From positions 1-5,899 of the forward strand of contig JAFGUM010000272.1 of assembly GCA_016938515.1 (NCBI GenBank): a stretch of 5,899 nucleotides of DNA, in the 5' to 3' direction. Shown here one piece after another: positions 1 through 4,292 of the stretch (the first letter of the stretch is position 1; each line of letters opens with the position of its first letter). The position numbers were made by a program, and so were the translations under genes. The notes beneath the pieces are model-generated. The model was given only the letters and a program-made list of their open reading frames with translations, was not told the DNA's origin and made no database searches. This DNA comes from Spirochaetales bacterium (GTDB lineage Bacteria; Spirochaetota; Spirochaetia; Treponematales; UBA12059).

Positions 1-43
1 CGCGCTAGCGATACCGGGACAGCTACAACACTACGAGGTGCTT

Positions 44-577
44 ATGCCCACGGGTTTCAACCTTGATGACGCCATCAGAAAAGTACCAGACTTTCCAAAG
101 CCTGGAATACTGTTTTACGACATAACGAGCGTGCTGGCCAATCCTGATGCCTTCAGATACTGCATCGAGTCCATGGTCCGCCTGTATAAAGGCGTTGAGA
201 TAGACGCCATTGCCGCCATTGAATCGAGGGGATTCCTGTTCGCAGCTCCCTTTGCTGACAGAATAGGCGTTCCGTTACTGCTGGTTCGCAAGAAGGGCAA
301 GCTCCCTGGTAAAACCCTGTCCAAGAGCTACAACCTGGAATACGGTACAGCCGAGATAGAAATACACGAAGCAGATATCCCCCGAGGGGGCAAGGTACTT
401 CTCGTAGACGACCTCATCGCTACTGGTGGCACCATCCGCGCCGCCGCTGACATACTAATCCAGGGGGGAGCGTATCCAATCGGCGTTTTCAGCGTCATCG
501 GGCTACCCTTCCTCGACTACGCCGATAGCCTCGCGGGGCTAGAGGTACGAACGCTCATCGAATACTTCGGAGAATAA
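44..577 (+). CDS. apt: Adenine phosphoribosyltransferase (APRT)
   Basis: Cytosolic purine-salvage enzyme converting adenine plus PRPP to AMP and pyrophosphate. From the chosen start it is 177 residues, normal for bacterial APRT (about 170-180). The N-terminal APRT signature IRKVPDFPKPGILFYDIT is at residues 11-28, ESRGFLFAAPFA follows, and the PRPP-binding loop VLLVDDLIATGGT is at residues 118-130, with the acidic pair Asp122-Asp123. ATG at 44 is preferred because the family normally begins 5-10 residues before the IRKVPDFPKPG motif and GAGGTG (35-40) can act as a close-set ribosome site. GTG at 38 would add two residues. The frame has no stop back to the window edge, so a start further left cannot be excluded. 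It is the first visible gene of a likely apt-gpmI-CYTH operon. Function is secure from the motifs; the exact start is less so. Confidence 0.95.
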   Translation: MPTGFNLDDAIRKVPDFPKPGILFYDITSVLANPDAFRYCIESMVRLYKGVEIDAIAAIESRGFLFAAPFADRIGVPLLLVRKKGKLPGKTLSKSYNLEYGTAEIEIHEADIPRGGKVLLVDDLIATGGTIRAAADILIQGGAYPIGVFSVIGLPFLDYADSLAGLEVRTLIEYFGE

Positions 578-586
578 GGAGCCACC

Positions 587-2248
587 ATGGCCATATCGCT
601 CAAAAAAAACAGCGCTTGGCACGCCCGGCGCGGTCCCGTCGTGCTCGTCATCATGGATGGCGTGGGCTACGGCAAGCACGCCGAAGGCGATGCCGTTTCA
701 GCCGCCGACATGCGCAACTTCAGGTCGCTTGAGCGCTCATGCCCGTCTACACGCCTGAAGGCGCACGGTACCGCGGTGGGCTTGCCCGCCGACGACGATA
801 TGGGCAACAGCGAAGTTGGCCACAACGCCATCGGGTGCGGCCGCGTCTTCGCCCAGGGCGCCAAACTCGTCTCTATGTCCATAGAAACCGGTGCCATGTT
901 CAAGGGTACGACGTGGCAGGAACTCGTCTCCAACGTCACCGCCGCCGAAGGCCGTACGATTCACTTTATAGGGCTTTTCTCTGACGGCAATGTACATTCG
1001 CACGTAGACCACCTGAAGGCGATGCTGCGCCAGGCCAAAGCAGAAGGTGTCAAACGCGCCCGCGTTCATATCCTTCTCGATGGTCGTGACGTAGGAGAAC
1101 AGAGCGCGCTTGAGTACGTTGATCCCTTCGAAGTTTTCCTCAAGGAACTATCCACTGATGGCTATGACTACCAGATCGCTTCGGGGGGTGGTAGGCAGTA
1201 CATGACGATGGACCGCTACGGTGCTGACTGGTCCATGGTGGAGCGCGGCTGGAAGGCGCACGTACTCGGCCAAGGGGCTCGATTTCATAGCGCCAGAGAC
1301 GCGATCCTGGCGTACAGAGCAGAAAATCCAGCGATTATAGACCAGGATATGCACGAGTTCGTCATCGTCCAGGACGATAAACCCATCGGTACGATAGAGG
1401 ATGGCGACTCCGTCATCTACTTCAACTTCCGCGGAGACCGGGCTATTGAGATCACCGCCGCGTTTGAGGACGACGACTTTGACAAATTTGACCGCGTCCG
1501 TCGCCCAAAGGCGCACTACGCCGGCATGATGGAGTACGACGGCGACTTGCACGTCCCCTCATCATTTCTCGTTACCCCTCCAGCCATAGACAGAACGATG
1601 GCAGAATACCTGGCTGGCTCGGAAGTGCCAATGCTCGCCATCTCAGAAACCCAGAAATTTGGCCACGTAACCTACTTCTTCAACGGCAATAGATCCGGGA
1701 AGTTCAACGACAAGCTTGAAGACTACGTTGAGATAAAGAGCGATCTGGTACCGTTTGAACAGCGACCATGGATGAAGACCGCAGAAATAACCGATGCCGT
1801 CATAGCTGCCATTGAGAGCGGCGCGTACCGGTTTATTCGTCTCAACTACCCCAATGGTGACATGGTGGGCCACACCGGCGTGTACCAGGCCGTAGTCTGC
1901 GGCCTGGAAGCCATGGACATTCAGCTTGGCAGGCTGAAGAAGGCCATTCTCAAAGCGGGTGGAGTACTCATCCTCACCGCAGACCACGGCAATTCTGATG
2001 ACATGTACGAGCACGATAAAAAAACCGGCGCGGTATCGATAAAAGCAGACGGCGAGCCAAGGGCCAAGACCAGCCACTCACTCAATCCCGTGCCTTGCGT
2101 TATCTTCGACCCCGAAAACAATGGCGAATACAAACCAGAGCTTCGGGAAGGCCTTGGAATCAGCTCTCTTGCGGCTACATGCATCGAGTTACTGGGATAT
2201 TTACCGCCGGATGATTACGACGCGTCCGTACTCGTCATGTCACACTGA
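587..2248 (+). CDS. gpmI: 2,3-bisphosphoglycerate-independent phosphoglycerate mutase, plant-type
   Basis: Cytosolic glycolytic/gluconeogenic enzyme interconverting 3- and 2-phosphoglycerate through a phosphoserine intermediate with two bound metal ions (usually Mn). Visible motifs: VIMDGVGYG with metal-ligand Asp24; MGNSEVGH at 72-79 with catalytic Ser75; HILLDGRDV; SGGGRQYMTMDRY from 199; FNFRGDR at 279-285; ETQKFGHVTYFFNGN from 354; LNYPNGDMVGHTG from 419 with Asp425 and His429; TADHGN with Asp466-His467. All expected phosphatase-half and transferase-half residues are present. At 553 residues it is about 40 longer than the common bacterial form (about 510). The wording of the SGGGRxYxTMDRY, FDKFDRVR and FGHVTxFxNGNRSG segments is that of the plant/protist subgroup. 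TAAGGAG, overlapping the apt stop, lies 5 bp before the ATG and fixes the start. The gap to apt is 9 bp, so cotranscription is likely. Confidence 0.97.
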   Translation: MAISLKKNSAWHARRGPVVLVIMDGVGYGKHAEGDAVSAADMRNFRSLERSCPSTRLKAHGTAVGLPADDDMGNSEVGHNAIGCGRVFAQGAKLVSMSIETGAMFKGTTWQELVSNVTAAEGRTIHFIGLFSDGNVHSHVDHLKAMLRQAKAEGVKRARVHILLDGRDVGEQSALEYVDPFEVFLKELSTDGYDYQIASGGGRQYMTMDRYGADWSMVERGWKAHVLGQGARFHSARDAILAYRAENPAIIDQDMHEFVIVQDDKPIGTIEDGDSVIYFNFRGDRAIEITAAFEDDDFDKFDRVRRPKAHYAGMMEYDGDLHVPSSFLVTPPAIDRTMAEYLAGSEVPMLAISETQKFGHVTYFFNGNRSGKFNDKLEDYVEIKSDLVPFEQRPWMKTAEITDAVIAAIESGAYRFIRLNYPNGDMVGHTGVYQAVVCGLEAMDIQLGRLKKAILKAGGVLILTADHGNSDDMYEHDKKTGAVSIKADGEPRAKTSHSLNPVPCVIFDPENNGEYKPELREGLGISSLAATCIELLGYLPPDDYDASVLVMSH

Positions 2249-2260
2249 GGCTCTTCTAAC

Positions 2261-2803
2261 GTGTACGAGGTGGAGCTCAAAGCCCGCGTAGACAACCTTG
2301 TCGACGTTGAGCGGCGTCTCTCGACCTTTGCGACGTTTGTTCGTAGCGTCGACAAGACTGACGAATACTGGCATGGACCGGGCTGGCGTTCAGAGCGCGG
2401 CACCAAGGGCTTTAGACTGCGCCGCGATGGAAAACGCTCCGTCGTAACGCTCAAGAGCAAGAGCGTTTCAGAAGGCATTGAAACAAACCTTGAGACTGAA
2501 TTCGAGGTATCAGACGCCAATGCGTTCAGAGCCTTGGTCAAGAGGCTCTCCTGCGAACCGTACTACAGCAAGCAAAAAACCGGTGTCACCTATGAATATG
2601 ACTCGTGTACCATAGAGCTCGTTTCTGTAGACGGGCTGGGTTCGTTCATCGAGATTGAGTGCCTGCTACAGAGCAATGATTCGTTCCTGGTACGCGATGC
2701 AAAAGCTCGTTTGCGATCGATTCTTGCCAAATCTGGCGTCTCCGAGAGCAGCATAGAGGAACGGGGTTATGCCGAGTTGATCCTCGGCGATTCGCAGCGC
2801 TAA
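2261..2803 (+). CDS. CYTH-domain protein, class IV adenylate cyclase (CyaB)-like
   Basis: A 180-residue CYTH (CyaB/thiamine triphosphatase) fold protein, probably cytosolic. The defining ExExK motif is at the very N-terminus (Glu3, Glu5, Lys7 in YEVELKA). Other expected elements are basic strand residues in GFRLRRDGK and VVTLKSKS, an acidic ETNLETEFEV strand, and a late acidic strand FIEIE (Glu131, Glu133). Together these line the metal- and phosphate-binding tunnel of the fold. Length fits the short CyaB/AC2 branch. Members may make cAMP from ATP, hydrolyse thiamine triphosphate or inorganic triphosphate, or have unknown substrates; sequence alone does not decide this. The start is GTG: it gives the canonical MYEVELK N-terminus, with GAGG (2247-2250) overlapping the gpmI stop as a modest ribosome site about 10 bp upstream. 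The 12-bp gap to gpmI implies cotranscription. Confidence 0.85.
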   Translation: MYEVELKARVDNLVDVERRLSTFATFVRSVDKTDEYWHGPGWRSERGTKGFRLRRDGKRSVVTLKSKSVSEGIETNLETEFEVSDANAFRALVKRLSCEPYYSKQKTGVTYEYDSCTIELVSVDGLGSFIEIECLLQSNDSFLVRDAKARLRSILAKSGVSESSIEERGYAELILGDSQR

Positions 2804-2845
2804 GCCCACCATACGGCGGGCGCGCTACAATTCCTCCAGCCCGCC
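2804..2845 (+). other. Two mutually exclusive hairpins after the CYTH stop codon
   Basis: Immediately after the stop, GCCCACC (2804-2810) can pair with GGCGGGC (2815-2821), leaving an ATAC loop and one A-C mismatch. The same GGCGGGC can instead pair perfectly with GCCCGCC (2839-2845) across a 17-nt loop. Neither is followed by a U-run, so neither is a canonical terminator. They may be mRNA 3'-end stabilising structures or simply GC-rich chance pairing. Confidence 0.35.
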
Positions 2846-2920
2846 TTCGCCTCTCTCGGCGCATCCCTGCGCCTCGCCCTCGCTAGCTCGGGACGCGGCT
2901 CGGATCAAATCCTGTAGCGC
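2822..2920. repeat. GC-rich intergenic element bounded by 8-bp inverted repeats
   Basis: A 99-bp noncoding stretch starts with GCGCTACA (2822-2829) and ends with the exact reverse complement TGTAGCGC (2913-2920). Its interior is C-rich on the + strand with runs of CTCG/CGCC. It contains a small hairpin GCGCA-TCCC-TGCGC (2859-2872) and an imperfect palindrome centred on GCTAGC (2877-2892). Its composition differs clearly from the flanking coding DNA. No convincing gene is seen on either strand. It looks like a dispersed extragenic repeat or small non-autonomous element, but one copy in this window cannot prove repetition. Confidence 0.45.
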
Positions 2921-2921
2921 C
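2902..2921 (+). repeat. Inverted partial copy of the tRNA-Val 3' end
   Basis: These 20 bases match the reverse complement of 2970-2989, the T-arm and 3' acceptor strand of the neighbouring tRNA-Val gene, at 18 of 20 positions (differences at 2904 and 2915); 2905-2921 differs at only one base. The similarity stops at both ends: the 5' half of the T-stem is not conserved, so this is not a functional tRNA. It resembles either a relic of a tRNA 3' end, as left by site-specific recombination at tRNA genes, or an inverted duplication. Confidence 0.7.
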
Positions 2922-2930
2922 TTTATATGC

Positions 2931-2964
2931 AAAAATCCCGTCCGCGGTAGCGGACAGGATTTTT
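2931..2964. terminator. Bidirectional Rho-independent terminator between the CYTH gene and tRNA-Val
   Basis: The left arm AAAAATCCCGTCCGC (2931-2945) and right arm GCGGACAGGATTTTT (2950-2964) pair over 14 of 15 positions around a GGTA loop, with a single C-A mismatch (2939/2956). An A-run on the left and a T-run on the right give a U-tract in either direction. It can therefore end the apt-gpmI-CYTH transcript on + and the tRNA-Val transcript on -, whose mature 3' end is only 3 bp away. This convergent placement is the natural explanation for its symmetry. Confidence 0.9.
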
Positions 2965-2967
2965 GTA

Positions 2968-3041
2968 TGGGCGCTGCAGGATTTGAACCTGCGACATCCT
3001 GGGTGTAAACCAGGCGCTCTGACCAACTGAGCCAAGCGCCC
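2968..3041 (-). tRNA. tRNA-Val (anticodon UAC)
   Basis: Read on the - strand, the 74-nt gene folds as a complete cloverleaf. The acceptor stem is GGGCGCT/AGCGCCC, the D-arm contains GGCTCAGTTGGTCAGAGC, and the anticodon stem CCTGG/CCAGG encloses the loop TTTACAC. The anticodon TAC is at + strand positions 3005-3007 and reads valine GUN codons, primarily GUA/GUG. The T-arm is GCAGG-TTCAAAT-CCTGC. The discriminator base is A (position 2968). The 3' CCA is not encoded (TAC follows), so it must be added by tRNA nucleotidyltransferase. The gene stands alone on the - strand with its own promoter and terminator, convergent with the upstream operon and divergent from the PfkB kinase gene. Confidence 0.97.
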
Positions 3042-3052
3042 AAGCGGAGCAG

Positions 3053-3082
3053 AACATACCATGACAGCTTGCTGACGGTCAA
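3053..3082 (-). promoter_or_regulatory. Sigma70-type promoter of tRNA-Val
   Basis: On the - strand a -35 box TTGACC (3077-3082) is followed after 18 bp by a -10 box TATGTT (3053-3058). Initiation would fall a few bases before the mature tRNA 5' end at 3041. Box quality (5/6 and 4/6), spacing and position all fit a strong housekeeping promoter. Confidence 0.7.
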
Positions 3083-3147
3083 GCCACGAGCTGCGTATCG
3101 GTTTAAATCTATGCGCAAGCGTGTCGATAGTATATACAGGAGCCTTG

Positions 3148-4110
3148 ATGAAACTGGCCTGCGTTGGCAATGCCCTCTACGATATTGTCTCGTTTGTAGA
3201 AACCGACTTCGCGTCGAGTCTTGGCTTTCACGCAGGTTCTACCGCGCATATTTCCTACGAAGAGATTAAACCTGTTTTGGCTCGATTACCCGGTAAATCA
3301 TTTCGTTCAGCCGGGGGCGGAGCCATGAACACAGCCAGAGTCTATGCGTCACTTGGTTACGAAGCCGCGTTCGCTGGTATGGTTGGAGCCGACGAAACGG
3401 GGAATGCGTTTCATGCAGATGCGTCGGCATTCGGTGTAGAGACCTTTTTGCAGGCTTGCGACGAACCTACGGGCATTTTTTGCGCGCTTATAACACCAGA
3501 TGGAGACCGCACCATCATCGTAGCTCCTGGAGCCGCTCCTTTCCTGGATGCTACAGCCATACCCGCAACGTTTTTTGCCAAAGACGCGGTTTTGTATATC
3601 GATGGCTTTTTATCCACCAATCCAAAGACTGTATTCACGCTCGTTTCCAGAGCAAACGAGGCGGGTATGCGTATAGCTCTCGATGTTGCGGGCTATCGGC
3701 TGGCCTCCAAGCATCGGGACGAATTCGTCACACTGATACGAGAGCACTGCGCCTGGACCTTTATGAACGAGGATGAGTTTATCGCCTTGGCTGGAGCTGG
3801 CGTCGATGAAGCCCTCGAGGAGTTCTCCTTGCGGGTACCTGGCATCGTAGTGGTCAAGCGCGCGGAAATAGGCGCGGTATGCGTGAGCAACGGTTCAATA
3901 GTTGAAAGCGCGGTGCGCCCGATTCGAGCAACTGATCCTACTGGTGCGGGAGACGCTTTCGCCGCGGGTTTCCTCTCCGCCGCACTTGCTGGCGCACCCT
4001 TGGCCAGGTGCCTTCGCCTGGGTAATCGCGTAGCTGAGCAGGCGATTCAGGTTCCTGGCATGGCTATCGATCGCACAGGACTCAGAAAAGCCGCTGCCGC
4101 CATTCTGTAG
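3148..4110 (+). CDS. PfkB-family carbohydrate/nucleoside kinase (adenosine kinase-like)
   Basis: A 320-residue cytosolic ribokinase-fold kinase using ATP to phosphorylate a sugar or nucleoside hydroxyl. The N-terminus MKLACVGNALYDIV is the first strand of the fold and resembles the GNALxD start of adenosine kinase-like members. PfkB signature 1 lies around GGGAMNTARVYASLGY (residues 56-71), followed by FAGMVGADETG. Signature 2 is DPTGAGDAFAAGF from residue 263, with the anion-hole GAG and catalytic base Asp269. Length fits the family (300-350). ATG at 3148 is chosen because AGGAG (3138-3142) sits 5 bp upstream; an in-frame GTG at 3121 would add nine residues that do not match the family start. 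The substrate cannot be fixed from sequence: adenosine is favoured, but ribose, inosine-guanosine or another sugar remain possible. No strong + strand promoter or terminator was recognised for it. Confidence 0.9.
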   Translation: MKLACVGNALYDIVSFVETDFASSLGFHAGSTAHISYEEIKPVLARLPGKSFRSAGGGAMNTARVYASLGYEAAFAGMVGADETGNAFHADASAFGVETFLQACDEPTGIFCALITPDGDRTIIVAPGAAPFLDATAIPATFFAKDAVLYIDGFLSTNPKTVFTLVSRANEAGMRIALDVAGYRLASKHRDEFVTLIREHCAWTFMNEDEFIALAGAGVDEALEEFSLRVPGIVVVKRAEIGAVCVSNGSIVESAVRPIRATDPTGAGDAFAAGFLSAALAGAPLARCLRLGNRVAEQAIQVPGMAIDRTGLRKAAAAIL

Positions 4111-4178
4111 AATCATCGTCAGTACTTCGAACTTCGTGGTCAAAGTCAGCAAACTTAGCATCAAAAACAAACTAATGA

Positions 4179-4208
4179 GTGCCAAAAGTCTTGCCGTACG
4201 TGCCAAAA
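4179..4208 (+). repeat. Pair of 9-bp direct repeats upstream of lon
   Basis: GTGCCAAAA occurs at 4179-4187 and again at 4200-4208. The starts are 21 bp apart, two helical turns, so both copies face the same side of the DNA. They flank the putative -35 box of the lon promoter (4191-4196), a suitable place for a regulator to act. No known operator consensus was matched. Confidence 0.5.
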
Positions 4209-4225
4209 CTTCTATATTTTATAAT
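4191..4225 (+). promoter_or_regulatory. Probable lon promoter
   Basis: A -35-like TTGCCG (4191-4196) lies 16 bp before TATATT (4213-4218). A perfect consensus TATAAT (4220-4225) follows, though its best -35 at normal spacing is poor. Either -10 box would give a leader of roughly 60-70 nt before the lon ATG. The AT-rich patch stands out in the 182-bp gap between the kinase gene and lon. No sigma32-type or perfect CIRCE heat-shock element was found. Confidence 0.55.
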
Positions 4226-4292
4226 AACCAGCTTCGCGCACCGTACCAACCATGTACAAGAACCTCTCAAGACAGCGAAAGGATTCCAGTGT

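Noticed and set aside
737..1069. Antisense and alternative-frame open reading frames within gpmI, and similar ones inside apt, the kinase and lon.
   Set aside because: They are shadows of strongly conserved genes on the + strand and have no independent family features.
2822..2920. Integron attC site or complete insertion sequence.
   Set aside because: No attC core sites (RYYYAAC/GTTRRRY arrangement), no integrase or transposase gene, and no target-site duplication visible.
3102..3133. Possible + strand promoter for the PfkB gene (TTTAAA with TAGTAT).
   Set aside because: Spacing of 20 bp, a poor -35, and a predicted start overlapping the ribosome site make it unconvincing.
2825..3170. Open reading frames of 95-97 codons on the - strand across the intergenic region.
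   Set aside because: They run through the tRNA gene, the terminator and the GC-rich element, have no ribosome site and no recognisable protein family.
4111..4176. Terminator after the PfkB kinase gene.
   Set aside because: Only 4-5 bp stems (for example AAGT/ACTT at 4143-4156) without a U-run; read-through into lon is possible.
4155..4185. CIRCE-like heat-shock element upstream of lon (TTAGCA... and GAGTGCCAA).
   Set aside because: Half-sites are only partly matched and separated by 13 rather than 9 bases; no left half-site exists at the correct spacing.
4233..4279. Long-range TTCGC/GCGAA pairing that might hide the lon ribosome site.
   Set aside because: Only five base pairs across nearly 40 nt; expected by chance and too weak to call an RNA thermometer.
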